The notes below the pieces were generated by a model. It saw only the letters and a program-made list of their open reading frames with translations, was not told the DNA's origin and did no database searches. The translations under genes were made by a program, and so were the position numbers. A stretch of 64,000 bases of DNA from Ascidiaceihabitans sp034111945 (GTDB lineage: Bacteria > Pseudomonadota > Alphaproteobacteria > Rhodobacterales > Rhodobacteraceae): assembly GCA_047626725.1 (NCBI GenBank), contig JBLHSG010000002.1:62001-126000 (forward strand), read 5' to 3'. Positions 51,491-60,297 of the stretch are shown here, piece after piece; positions within the stretch are counted from its first letter, which is position 1, and the number at the start of each line of letters is the position of its first letter.

Positions 51491-52549
51491 TTTGAGGGCC
51501 AGCTTGAATGAGAAACAGGTCTTTTCTGCATCTGATGCAACGGTCAGATCACCGCCGTGCGCCTTGGCAATTTGATCGCTAATGTACAGACCAAGGCCCA
51601 AACCCTGCATTGAATTACTATCTTCACCTCTTGAGAACGGCTCAAGTAAATTTGGCAGGGCGGCCTTAGGAATTTGCTGTCCATAGTTCACAACTGAAAT
51701 TTCCAGCACATCGTTGGCGGTCTTTACGTCAACATGAACGGCACGCCCTTTTGATCCGTGCATCACCGCATTTGCAACAAGGTTCGACAGCATTTGGTTC
51801 AGCCGCGCGGCGTCACAAACGACCGTCGCATCGATGTGTGTGTTCAATTCAATCTCGCGATCAGGATGGGTTAACCTGATTTCGCCAACGACCTGTTCGA
51901 ATTCTTTGGTGAGGCTGTCGGTCGGCAACATCGTCACAGGAATTCCACCGCCAAGCCGCGCGCGCGCGAAATCCATCGTGACATCAATCAGTTGGGCCAT
52001 GCGGTTCGCACTGCCCTCAATCGAGGTCAGCATTTGCCCGATGGTTTCAGAGTGATCATGGTCAGACGCGATGCGCACAGCCGAACCAATCGCGGCAAGC
52101 GGGTTGCGCAGATCATGGCCCAGAATTGCCACGAACTGTTCGCGCAAAAGCGCTTCGTCCTCGTGAGTTCTCAAGGAAAGCAGATGTTCTTTATCCGCCG
52201 TTACATCCCGTGCAGAGCAGAAAAATACATCGGCTTCTTGTGCGGCAACCCAAGACAGCCAACGGTATGATCCGTCTTTGCATTGATACCGATTTTCGAA
52301 ATGCAAGGCAGTGCCGCCCTGCTTCATATCCTCGAAAACGGCTAAGGTGCTGTCCATGTCGTCAGGATGCAAAAAGTCGACAAACGTCTTGGATCGGATT
52401 TCATCCACGCTCCAGCCAAGCACAATTTGCCACGCCGGATTGGTCTCGAAAAAGACCCCGCCAAGATCGACAAACCCTAACAAATCGGGCGACATTCGCC
52501 ATGTCTTGCTCTCTGACCCTTCTGGAACCGGCATCTTCAACTTCTCCAT
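51482..52549 (-). CDS. PAS-domain sensor histidine kinase
   Basis: 355 residues from the ATG at 52549 (a TTG at 52591 is open but less likely). PAS domain about 20-125 (ending HFENRYQCKDGSYRWLSW). HisKA with phospho-acceptor H145 in AILGHDLRNPLAAIG; HATPase_c from about 240 with the G-rich GLGLYISDQIAKAHGG. No membrane segment, so a cytoplasmic sensor. Converges on the truncated response regulator. A cognate full regulator is not in the window. Confidence 0.88.
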   Translation of the reverse strand: MEKLKMPVPEGSESKTWRMSPDLLGFVDLGGVFFETNPAWQIVLGWSVDEIRSKTFVDFLHPDDMDSTLAVFEDMKQGGTALHFENRYQCKDGSYRWLSWVAAQEADVFFCSARDVTADKEHLLSLRTHEDEALLREQFVAILGHDLRNPLAAIGSAVRIASDHDHSETIGQMLTSIEGSANRMAQLIDVTMDFARARLGGGIPVTMLPTDSLTKEFEQVVGEIRLTHPDREIELNTHIDATVVCDAARLNQMLSNLVANAVMHGSKGRAVHVDVKTANDVLEISVVNYGQQIPKAALPNLLEPFSRGEDSNSMQGLGLGLYISDQIAKAHGGDLTVASDAEKTCFSFKLALKSS

Positions 52550-52729
52550 TTTGGATCGGGTATATCCCCTGAGTTGAATAAAACCATGCAAAAAAGAAAG
52601 CGCGTTGGGTGCCTATGTGATCGGCGGTTGCCTGCCCAAGATGATCTTGATCGTGTGCGGTTCAAATTAGCGGTCGATAAGCGCGAATTATTCCGCCAAT
52701 TCGACCTTCAAAAACCTAGCGCTCGCATT

Positions 52730-53371
52730 TCACGTCATCGCCTTCAAAAGGCTCGGCAGGCGCTGGCCTTGCAGCATCATGTGGTCACGCATCAACGTGT
52801 TTGCACGCGCGCCATCGTTGGCGAAAATAGCATCGCAAATTTCCTTATGCTCCTGCAGTGACGTTTCAAGTCGCCCGACAATTTCATAAGGCATCAGGCG
52901 GTAAACGTTAATTCGCGCCTGAATCTGAGTGAGCTGTTCAACCAGCCAATTGTTGCCGCTGGCCTGATGGATGGCGGAATGGAACGCCAAATTTGCAGCC
53001 GCGTATGCCGGGACATCTTGCGTTTCAGCCGCGGTTTCGCACTGATCCAATCCGGCTTTGATTTCCTGCTTTGCCGTCTTTGTCAGCGCCTCACTTGCCA
53101 AACGACAGGCCATACCTTCGAGTTCGGCGGCCACCTGGAATAGATCGTTCAGCTCCTTTGCCGATAACACCCTGATGATCGCGCCCTTGCGTGGCCGTGT
53201 TTCCAGCAATCCACAATCGACCATGGACCGGATCGCTTCCCGAATGGGCGTTCTGCTGACACCAAAACGGGCCGCAAGATCGGCCTCTTCCAGCTGATCG
53301 CCGGGCTTTAGCAAACCACTAAAAATCTCGTGTTTCAGCTGATCAATAAGCTGGTCAGAAGCGCGGGCCAT
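52730..53371 (-). CDS. GntR family regulator with FCD ligand domain
   Basis: 213 residues. Winged helix with DQLEEADLAARFGVSRTPIREAIRSMV (about 21-47), then an all-helical FCD domain (about 75-205) with typical His-rich metal/acid-binding helices (LAFHSAIHQASGNNWL, LRDHMMLQG in place of D...H...H positions). FadR-type members control carboxylate catabolic genes. Divergent from the TRAP system 2 operon, with an operator-like inverted repeat close to dctP, so it very likely regulates that operon. Confidence 0.9.
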   Translation of the reverse strand: MARASDQLIDQLKHEIFSGLLKPGDQLEEADLAARFGVSRTPIREAIRSMVDCGLLETRPRKGAIIRVLSAKELNDLFQVAAELEGMACRLASEALTKTAKQEIKAGLDQCETAAETQDVPAYAAANLAFHSAIHQASGNNWLVEQLTQIQARINVYRLMPYEIVGRLETSLQEHKEICDAIFANDGARANTLMRDHMMLQGQRLPSLLKAMT

Positions 53372-53461
53372 CGTGAATCCTTTTCGTCATCTCATAGGTC
53401 GTTCGCTGTTGGGGTTCCAGTTAAAACACATTTATCTGGATGTTTTATCTTGCCATATGGA

Positions 53462-53475
53462 TACATATAAATGTA
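53462..53475. promoter_or_regulatory. Possible GntR operator upstream of TRAP system 2
   Basis: Inverted repeat TACAT-ATAA-ATGTA at 53462-53475, 26 bp upstream of the dctP ATG and 90 bp from the divergent GntR start. Flanks ATGGA and TCCAT (53456 and 53486 regions) extend the symmetry loosely. Position fits a repressor site. Binding is not shown. Confidence 0.35.
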
Positions 53476-53501
53476 CTAAGAATCCATAGGGAGAAATTAA
53501 A

Positions 53502-54482
53502 ATGAAACATTTTCTGAAAAATTCAGCACTTTCACTTTTGCTTGCAGCCGGTGCCGCGCAGGCCGAAGAACTACGTTTGTCGCACCAATGGTCGACCAGC
53601 GATGTCCGTCACGAGGTTGCACAAATTGTGGCCGACGAGGTTGCAGCAGCAAACGTCGACCTTGAGATCACGATTTTTCCGTCAAAATCACTGTTCAAAC
53701 CACGCGAACAATATCGCCCACTGTCGCGCGGTCAGTTGGACATGACGGTTTTTCCACTGTCTTACGCAGGTGGCCAACAACCGTCGTTTAACCTGACGCT
53801 TATGCCCGGTTTGGTGAAAAACCACGACCACGCAGCCCGCCTAAGCCAGTCACCTTTCATGGAAGCCCTCGAGGCCAAGATGGCCGAAGATGACGTGATG
53901 GTTCTGGTCCATGGCTACCTTGCTGGTGGTTTTGTGGGCAAAGACACGTGCATTACCAAACCGTCTGACGTGGTTGGTTTGCAAACGCGCGCCGCTGGGA
54001 AATCCTTTGAACAGATGTTGGTTGGTGCGGGTGCGTCGATTACATCCATGGCTTCTTCCGAGATTTATTCAGCCATGCAAACCGGCGTTTTGGATGCTGC
54101 AAACACGTCGTCTGCATCATTTGTATCCTACCGGATTTTTGAACAGGTCGCATGCTACACACCTGCGGCCGACATTGCGCTTTGGTTCCTGTATCAGCCG
54201 CTTTTGATGAACAAATCAACGTTCGAAGGACTGTCTGGCGACCAACAATCCGCCCTGTTGTCCGCCGCCGAAAAGGCCGAAGCGCACTATCTAGAACAGG
54301 CCAAACTGCAAGACGCAAAGTCGGTTGATATCTTCCGCAAAGCCGGCGTTGAAATCGCAGAAATGACACCTGCGGACTTTGCCGCATGGCAGGCGATCGC
54401 CAACGAAACGTCCTATGCGGCCTTCGTCGCGGACGTGCCAGGTGGTCAAGATCTGCTTGATCTCGCGCTCGCCGTCGAGTGA
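53502..54482 (+). CDS. TRAP transporter substrate-binding protein (DctP family), system 2
   Basis: 326 residues with a signal peptide to about 21 (GAAQA-E). DctP features: LRLSHQWSTSDVRHEVAQ start, VDLEITIFPSKSLFKPREQYRPL, GLQTRAAGKSFEQML with the carboxylate-binding arginine in the QTR stretch. GGGAGAAAT precedes the ATG. A strong hairpin follows the stop. The maleate-isomerase-like gene in the same unit suggests a short dicarboxylate ligand. Confidence 0.9.
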   Translation: MKHFLKNSALSLLLAAGAAQAEELRLSHQWSTSDVRHEVAQIVADEVAAANVDLEITIFPSKSLFKPREQYRPLSRGQLDMTVFPLSYAGGQQPSFNLTLMPGLVKNHDHAARLSQSPFMEALEAKMAEDDVMVLVHGYLAGGFVGKDTCITKPSDVVGLQTRAAGKSFEQMLVGAGASITSMASSEIYSAMQTGVLDAANTSSASFVSYRIFEQVACYTPAADIALWFLYQPLLMNKSTFEGLSGDQQSALLSAAEKAEAHYLEQAKLQDAKSVDIFRKAGVEIAEMTPADFAAWQAIANETSYAAFVADVPGGQDLLDLALAVE

Positions 54483-54489
54483 CCCGACC

Positions 54490-54526
54490 ACCCCGGAATG
54501 CATGAACCGCGTTCCGGGGTTTTTTC
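54490..54526 (+). terminator. Intrinsic terminator or attenuator after dctP of system 2
   Basis: ACCCCGGAA (54490-54498), loop of 13 bases, TTCCGGGGT (54512-54520), then TTTTTTCC. Nine-bp stem plus U-tract; a stronger version of the arrangement in system 1. It should cut transcription between the binding protein and the permeases. Confidence 0.85.
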
Positions 54527-54553
54527 CAAATTTTCATCAAAAGGAAGATCGAC

Positions 54554-55102
54554 GTGGCCAGCCATGCCCCTTCGCCTGTCCAAAGGTTAAAGAGCGAAAA
54601 CATATTCGTTCGCACCGTGCAAAATATTTCCAGCGTCGCAGGCTGGTGCTCTGCCCTTATGATCCTCGCGGCTGTGTTTTTGACCTGCCAAATGATTTTT
54701 ATCCGGTTTGTCCTGAATGGATCGACCGTCTGGCAAACAGAATACGTCGTGTTTCTGGTCATCTCCGCGACCTTGATCGGGCTGCCTTTTGTCCAGTTCC
54801 AACGCGGTCATGTGAATGTCGATCTGATCCCCTTAGCCCTAAAAGGGCGCGTGCGTTTTGCGCTCGCTATTGTGACGCTGAGCCTGTCAATCGCCATCAC
54901 CGCGATCATGCTGTTTTACGGCTATGAGCATTGGCATTTTGCCTGGGCGCGCGGCTGGACATCAGACACCGTGACGGCTGTTCCTTTGTGGATTCCCTAT
55001 CTTTCATTGCCCCTCGGATTTGGCTTGCTGCTGTTGCAGTTAATCGCCGATCTGGTGGCCCTTCTTATCAAATCTGAAACGCCATTTGGCTTGGAGGCAT
55101 AA
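54554..55102 (+). CDS. TRAP transporter small permease (DctQ family), system 2
   Basis: 182 residues from a GTG with AAGGAAG upstream. Four membrane helices (about 32-52, 65-83, 100-120, 145-165). RFVLNGSTVWQTEYVVFLVISATLIGLPF is the DctQ first-to-second helix region with W and E at the typical place. Couples to the DctM gene that starts 2 bp later. Confidence 0.87.
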   Translation: MASHAPSPVQRLKSENIFVRTVQNISSVAGWCSALMILAAVFLTCQMIFIRFVLNGSTVWQTEYVVFLVISATLIGLPFVQFQRGHVNVDLIPLALKGRVRFALAIVTLSLSIAITAIMLFYGYEHWHFAWARGWTSDTVTAVPLWIPYLSLPLGFGLLLLQLIADLVALLIKSETPFGLEA

Positions 55103-55104
55103 CT

Positions 55105-56421
55105 ATGGACCCGCTCCTTTTGGGTGCCCTTGTTGGCATTTGTACCATCCTTGTCCTGTTTTCCGGCGTCTCTGTCGGTGTTGGACTGCTTGTTGTATCG
55201 GCCGGTTTTCTGGTGATTTTTGACGGCATGCGGTCGCTAGAATTGATGCCGGAAATTTTCTTTGGCAAACTCGACAGCTTCGCACTGCTGTCCATCCCGA
55301 TGTTCATCATTATGGGGTCTTCGATTGCGTCGACACGTGCGGGCGCTGACCTTTACGAGGCGCTTGAACGCTGGCTGACGCGTGTTCCCGGCGGTCTTGT
55401 GATTTCCAATCTTGGGGCCTGCGCGCTGTTCGCGGCGATGTCCGGTTCCAGCCCCGCCACCTGCGCGGCCATCGGTAAAATGGGCATCCCCGAAATGCTG
55501 AAACGCGGCTACCCTGAAGGGATCGCAACCGGTTCAATCGCGGCAGGTGGCACGCTCGGTATTTTGATCCCGCCATCGGTCACAATGATCGTGTACGGCG
55601 TCGCCACCGAGACATCGATTGGCCGCCTGTTTCTGGCCGGCGTGTTCCCCGGTCTGATGCTCGTCTCGCTCTTTATGGCATGGTCGATCTACGCAACTTG
55701 GAAATCTGGCGATATGGCGTTGATGACCGCCCGCAGCTATAGCTGGCGTGAAAAATTCGAAGTGTTACCGCGCGTTCTACCGTTTGTCGGCATCATCATC
55801 GGCGTACTGTATGCCATGTATGGGGGCGTCGCGACACCATCCGAAACCGCCGCCGTCGGCGCGCTTTTGTGCCTGACCGTCGCGATCGTGATCTACAAAT
55901 TGTACGACATCCGCAAAATCTGGAACATCCTACAAGAAAGCACCAAAGAAAGCGTGATGATCCTGTTTATCATCGCCGCGGCTGGTGTATTTTCCTACAT
56001 GCTGTCCAGCCTTTCGATCACACAAAGCATCGCCACATGGATCGGTACGCTGGATGTGAACCCATGGGTTTTGATGATCTCGGTGAACATTTTCTTGATC
56101 ATCGTAGGATTTTTTCTACCCCCTGTCGCGGTGATTTTGATGGCCGCGCCCATCTTGTTGCCGATCATCACAACCGCTGGTTTTGATCCGATCTGGTTCG
56201 CAGTGATCCTGACCATCAATATGGAAATCGGCCTAATTTCGCCCCCCGTAGGTCTGAACCTTTATGTGATCAACGGCATCGCACCGGACATTTCACTGCG
56301 CACAATCCTGATGGGATCACTGCCATTTGTGGCTTGTATGCTGCTCGCCATTGTCCTGCTTTGTGTCTTTCCCGGCATCGCGACCTGGCTGCCCGAAGCC
56401 GTCATGGGCCCAGCGCTTTAA
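55105..56421 (+). CDS. TRAP transporter large permease (DctM family), system 2
   Basis: 438 residues, about twelve helices. FALLSIPMFIIMGSSIASTRAG, GACALFAAMSGSSPATCAAIGKMGIPEML, AAGGTLGILIPPSVTMIVYG and the C-terminal IGLISPPVGLNLYVINGIAPD are all DctM hallmarks. TTGGAGG lies before the ATG. The maleate-isomerase-like gene follows in 24 bp. Confidence 0.93.
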   Translation: MDPLLLGALVGICTILVLFSGVSVGVGLLVVSAGFLVIFDGMRSLELMPEIFFGKLDSFALLSIPMFIIMGSSIASTRAGADLYEALERWLTRVPGGLVISNLGACALFAAMSGSSPATCAAIGKMGIPEMLKRGYPEGIATGSIAAGGTLGILIPPSVTMIVYGVATETSIGRLFLAGVFPGLMLVSLFMAWSIYATWKSGDMALMTARSYSWREKFEVLPRVLPFVGIIIGVLYAMYGGVATPSETAAVGALLCLTVAIVIYKLYDIRKIWNILQESTKESVMILFIIAAAGVFSYMLSSLSITQSIATWIGTLDVNPWVLMISVNIFLIIVGFFLPPVAVILMAAPILLPIITTAGFDPIWFAVILTINMEIGLISPPVGLNLYVINGIAPDISLRTILMGSLPFVACMLLAIVLLCVFPGIATWLPEAVMGPAL

Positions 56422-56445
56422 CTCATCCCCTTTGAAGGAAATAAA

Positions 56446-57231
56446 ATGTCATTTGCACCAAAATATCGCCGCGTTGGCCTGATCGTTCCCAGTTCTAACG
56501 TCACGATGGAAACCGAAATCCCTGCGCTTTTGAAAGCACGCGAAACGATCCTGCCCGACCGTTTTACCTTTCATTCCTCGCGCATGCGGATGAAGAGCGT
56601 GGTAAAAGAAGAACTCGAGGCGATGGACGCCGATAGCGTGCGCTGTGCGACGGAATTGTCGGATGCCGCAGTCGAGGTTCAGGCCTATGCCTGCCTTGTT
56701 GCGATCATGTCGATGGGGCTGGGCTATCACCGTGCCTCGCGCGAAAAGCTTGAAAAAGTCACCGCCGAAAATGGATGCCCAACACCGGTTTTGAACTCTG
56801 CTGGGGCCTTGATCGACGGGATGAAAGACATGGGCATCAAAAAGGTTTCGATCATCTGTCCGTACATGAAACCGCTGACCAAACTGGTCGTTGATTATAT
56901 CGAAAACGAAGGGATCGAAGTGCAGGATTTTCTGGCACTTGAGATCCCCGACAACCTCAAAGTCGCGTCCCAAGACCCAACCGCCCCGTCCGAGCTGTGG
57001 CGCAAACTGGATCTGCGCGGCGTCGACGCGATTGTGGCCTCTGCTTGCGTGCAAATGCCGTCATTGCCATCGATCGAGATGATCGAACGGGCCTCTGGAT
57101 TGCCAACTTTGTCTGCTGCTGTCGCCACGACCCGCCAAATCCTGCGCAATCTGGATCTGACCGAAATTGCCCCCGGCGGTGGTGCATTGTTGGCAAATGG
57201 TTTGCCGGCGTCGCGGTCGATGGTGGCCTGA
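56446..57231 (+). CDS. Maleate isomerase / Asp-Glu racemase superfamily enzyme
   Basis: 261 residues. N-terminal VGLIVPSSNVTMETEIPALL is the maleate cis-trans isomerase/arylmalonate decarboxylase start. Two catalytic-position cysteines are present, C83 (YACLVAI) and C201 (SACVQMPSL), as in maleate isomerase (Cys pair near 76 and 194). Expected reaction maleate to fumarate; an arylmalonate-type or hydantoin-racemase-like role is possible. AAGGAA precedes the ATG. In one operon with the TRAP genes and the AraC regulator, suggesting uptake and isomerisation of a cis-dicarboxylate feeding the TCA cycle. Confidence 0.82.
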   Translation: MSFAPKYRRVGLIVPSSNVTMETEIPALLKARETILPDRFTFHSSRMRMKSVVKEELEAMDADSVRCATELSDAAVEVQAYACLVAIMSMGLGYHRASREKLEKVTAENGCPTPVLNSAGALIDGMKDMGIKKVSIICPYMKPLTKLVVDYIENEGIEVQDFLALEIPDNLKVASQDPTAPSELWRKLDLRGVDAIVASACVQMPSLPSIEMIERASGLPTLSAAVATTRQILRNLDLTEIAPGGGALLANGLPASRSMVA

Positions 57232-57261
57232 CATTCCACGCGCAGCCACTATGGTGCCGTT

Positions 57262-58083
57262 ATGAACGCGCCAAACCAAACACCCGCAATCCTGCCTGAT
57301 GAGATTGGGCAGGTTTCGATCTTTCCGATTACACAGGCGACGACCGCCACCTTTGCCGATCTCTATTTTCGCCTCACCTTCTTTTTCTTTATTCAGCGCG
57401 GCGAAAAGCATGTGGAAACCCCGACCCAAGGCGACATGCTGGGATGCGAAGGTGATCTGATGATTTTTCCACCCGGCGCCATGGTTACGATGGTCAATCG
57501 CCCTGTTTTGGATGATGCCTACCGCGCCCTTGGTGTGTGTTTTTCGCACGATCTAATCGACGCGGTTTTTGCAGATTCTCCCAAACCACAGCGCGCCACG
57601 GATGTGCAAATTATACGCGCCGACGCACATAATCCAAACGCGATCCTGTCCCTTATTCAAGAGAACCTCGCGAATAAGGACCTGCCGGATTCCATTCGCC
57701 AACACAGGCTGATCGAACCACTGATCTGGCTGCGCGAACAGGGCATAATTTTGCCCACGACGGTCGTGGATGAACCGATCAGCAAGGTGCGCCGCCTGAT
57801 TGAAACCGACCTAAGCCACCCTTGGATGGCCGAAGACGTTGCCGCACATTTTGCCATGAGCGAAGCGACGATGCGACGGTGGTTGTCAAAAACCGGACAG
57901 GGGTTTGCGAAAATTCTGCTGCACACACGGCTCGAACGCGGACTTAGTTTGTTGCAAACAACGGACGATCAAATCTCGGAAATTGCATTGGATTGCGGAT
58001 TTAAAACGCCATCGCATTTTTCAGACGCCTTTCGAAAAAGGTTCGGGATTAAGCCAAAAGATATCCGTTTGGCGGCACATTGA
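57262..58083 (+). CDS. AraC family transcriptional regulator
   Basis: 273 residues. C-terminal AraC DNA-binding domain (about 175-270) with MSEATMRRWLSKTG in the first helix-turn-helix and ISEIALDCGFKTPSHFSDAFRKRFG as the second, the AraC signature. The N-terminal half looks like a cupin ligand domain (HVETPTQGDMLGCEGDLMIFPPG). It ends the TRAP 2 operon, 30 bp after the isomerase gene, so it may be a second regulator beside the GntR protein. Confidence 0.9.
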   Translation: MNAPNQTPAILPDEIGQVSIFPITQATTATFADLYFRLTFFFFIQRGEKHVETPTQGDMLGCEGDLMIFPPGAMVTMVNRPVLDDAYRALGVCFSHDLIDAVFADSPKPQRATDVQIIRADAHNPNAILSLIQENLANKDLPDSIRQHRLIEPLIWLREQGIILPTTVVDEPISKVRRLIETDLSHPWMAEDVAAHFAMSEATMRRWLSKTGQGFAKILLHTRLERGLSLLQTTDDQISEIALDCGFKTPSHFSDAFRKRFGIKPKDIRLAAH

Positions 58084-58183
58084 TCGAAATCCGATAGTTC
58101 TTGCGTGGCATCAGGAAGCGGTGGGCGGCGTTGATGGCTAAGTTGGCATCATCAACAACGAACATCCGAGAAAGGACTTCAAC

Positions 58184-58711
58184 ATGACACGTGTCTCATT
58201 TTACGCATCCCTACTGGCTGCAACAACGCTAGGTGCCCCCCTGCTTGCCGACAGTTTTACGTTAAGCAGCCCAGACATCGCCGAGGGGAAACAGCTCGCC
58301 AATGATTTCGTTTTTCAGGGCTTTGGATGTGACGGCGGGAACGTCGCGCCAACGCTGGCATGGTCCGGTGCACCCGAAGGCACTCAAAGTTTTGCAGTCA
58401 CCGTTTACGACCCCGATGCACCGACAGGTTCAGGCTGGTGGCACTGGTTTGCCTTTAACATCCCGGCCGATGTGACCGAACTGCGCGGTACCAGTTTTGT
58501 AGACGGCGTGCAGCTGACGAACGATTATGGCGCGACAGGTTTTGGCGGCGCATGCCCGCCTCCGGGTGAAGTGCACCGCTATGAATTCACCGTGCATGCC
58601 CTGGGCACAACATTGGAAATCGACGGCTCAGTCAGCAATGCGCTCGCCGGTTTTATGGTCAACGCAAACAGCCTAGCGTCATCCACCATCACCGCCGTTT
58701 ACACCCGCTAA
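58184..58711 (+). CDS. Secreted YbhB/YbcL (PEBP) family protein
   Basis: 175 residues with a signal peptide to about 22 (LLADSFTL). Phosphatidylethanolamine-binding protein fold: DPDAPTGSGWWHWFAFNIPADV (about 84-105) and GACPPPGEVHRYEFTVHAL are the two family ligand-pocket motifs, with the conserved D-P-D, H-W and PPP-x-x-x-H-R. Function in bacteria unclear. AGGACTTC lies upstream. Followed 53 bp later by a second, unsignalled family member. Confidence 0.88.
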   Translation: MTRVSFYASLLAATTLGAPLLADSFTLSSPDIAEGKQLANDFVFQGFGCDGGNVAPTLAWSGAPEGTQSFAVTVYDPDAPTGSGWWHWFAFNIPADVTELRGTSFVDGVQLTNDYGATGFGGACPPPGEVHRYEFTVHALGTTLEIDGSVSNALAGFMVNANSLASSTITAVYTR

Positions 58712-58764
58712 ACGCAGTGCGCCGCGTATGATCGGGGCGCACCCCACACATTCAGGAATAGAAC

Positions 58765-59397
58765 ATGAAATTCACAGTTGATGGTGTTGCAAACGGCGCG
58801 CCAATTTCCCCCAGATTTGCCTTTGGCAACATCCCAAACGACGGACATTTCGAACTATCAGACAACATAAACCCCACGCTTTCTTGGAGCAACGCGCCCG
58901 CTGGCACCAAATCCTTTGCGATCATTGTGCATGATCCAGACGTGCCTGCATCGGGCAAAGACGTGAACCAAGAGGAAAAGATCGTCCCGTCCGACCTGCC
59001 GCGCGTGGATTTTTATCATTGGGTTTTGGTTAACATTCCTGCGGATTTGTCCACGATCGCCGAAGGTGCCGACAGCGCTGCAGTGACACCCACAGGCAAA
59101 AAGGCGGGCCAGCAACCGCACGGTTTGACAGGCATAAACAGCTACACCGATTGGTTCGCAGGCGATGCAGATATGGGTGGCAACTACGGCGGCTACGACG
59201 GTCCCTGCCCGCCTTGGAATGACAGTATCATGCATCACTATTACTTCACGATCTACGCGTTGGATGTTGAATCACTAGACCTTGATGGCGCGTTTACAGG
59301 CGCGCAAGCTTTGGCCGCGATGAAGAACCGTGTTTTGGCACAAGCCTCACAAATGGGCACCTACAGCATGAACCCTGACGTGCGCGGCGCACTTTGA
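58765..59397 (+). CDS. Cytoplasmic YbhB/YbcL (PEBP) family protein
   Basis: 210 residues, no signal peptide. Same family as the preceding gene but with an insertion: HDPDVPASGKDVNQEEKIVPSDLPRVDFYHWVLVNIPADL and GPCPPWNDSIMHHYYFTIYAL. The pocket motifs DPD, YHW and PCPPWND are kept. The two are divergent in sequence, so an old duplication with split location is likely. A hairpin ACACGCCCA...TGGGCGTGT (59411-59442) follows, possibly a weak terminator. Confidence 0.88.
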   Translation: MKFTVDGVANGAPISPRFAFGNIPNDGHFELSDNINPTLSWSNAPAGTKSFAIIVHDPDVPASGKDVNQEEKIVPSDLPRVDFYHWVLVNIPADLSTIAEGADSAAVTPTGKKAGQQPHGLTGINSYTDWFAGDADMGGNYGGYDGPCPPWNDSIMHHYYFTIYALDVESLDLDGAFTGAQALAAMKNRVLAQASQMGTYSMNPDVRGAL

Positions 59398-59641
59398 CAC
59401 GACGTTCCCGACACGCCCATTTCAATTCTTGAGGTGGGCGTGTGGCTAAAAATGCAGGAGTGTTGCAACGTCGCGTTTTCCACTCAAGGGGATGTCCATG
59501 GTGGTATTTTATGCGTAGTATTTTACCGTCACCAATCACCAAAAAACTGACGTTGTTAAACTTGACGAGGCTCAGTCCTGTTTCAATCGGGCCAAACGTT
59601 CTTTGCTTGTGTAAATTTCAATAATACCAAAAAACAGCCGG

Positions 59642-60217
59642 TCACAAACGAACCAAATGGACAAATAGATCCAGCGTCGTCTCAAGATCATCGGGGTGTT
59701 CTATGGCGCGGGCCACCATCATCGCGCCCTCAAGGCTGGACACGAACATCCTTGCCAAAGCGGCAGCATCAAAGTCTTTTCGAAACTCTGCGTTGGCTTG
59801 GCCTTGCCGCAAAACCGCAGCGACCCATACATGTTGTGCGTCAAAAAATGCGACGACTTCGGCGCGGACTTGATCTGGCAATGTTGTTGCGTCTGCCGCC
59901 AGCACACCACCTAGGCACAGGCCGCCATGATCGCGCAGGGTTGCCACAAACAGTGCCCCATAAGCGCGCAAAAGGTCTGGCGCTGTTGCCGCGTCAAGCC
60001 CGTCTAATGCGTCGCTGAACGCCTCGCGATATGCCTTTGCAGTTGCCTCGCCTAGGTCGGCCTTGGTTGCGTAATGGTAATGGATGCTTGCGCTTTTGAT
60101 CCCGACTTCGGCTGCGATGTCACGAAAGCTAAAGCCGTTGTAGCCGCGGTCCATCATCAACGCGCGCGCTGAATTCAAAATGGCGACGGCCTTGTCGTTC
60201 GGGTTTGTCATGCGCAT
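59642..60217 (-). CDS. TetR/AcrR family repressor
   Basis: 191 residues from the ATG at 60217, preceded by AAAGG. N-terminal TetR helix-turn-helix (about 10-55: ALMMDRGYNGFSFRDIAAEVGIKSASIHYHYATKADLGEA), then a ligand-binding helical domain. It diverges from the metallo-beta-lactamase gene; one 18-bp palindrome-like site lies 13 bp before its start and an inverted copy 23 bp before the partner's start, so it probably represses both. Confidence 0.92.
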   Translation of the reverse strand: MRMTNPNDKAVAILNSARALMMDRGYNGFSFRDIAAEVGIKSASIHYHYATKADLGEATAKAYREAFSDALDGLDAATAPDLLRAYGALFVATLRDHGGLCLGGVLAADATTLPDQVRAEVVAFFDAQHVWVAAVLRQGQANAEFRKDFDAAALARMFVSSLEGAMMVARAIEHPDDLETTLDLFVHLVRL

Positions 60218-60230
60218 CACAGCCTTTTAT

Positions 60231-60248
60231 CTATCAAGTACTAGATAG
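60231..60248. promoter_or_regulatory. TetR operator candidate 1
   Basis: CTATCAAGTACTAGATAG, an imperfect palindrome (one symmetric pair off) close to the TetR start. The exact reverse complement occurs at 60298-60315. Site for autorepression inferred. Confidence 0.7.
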
Positions 60249-60297
60249 AGGATTGACGGCTGAAAATCAAGACGCTAGCTAGGGGGCGTTAATCTAC

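Noticed and set aside
59442..59624. 60-codon frame between the PEBP gene and the TetR gene
   Set aside because: No recognisable features, weak start context, AT-shifted intergenic sequence.
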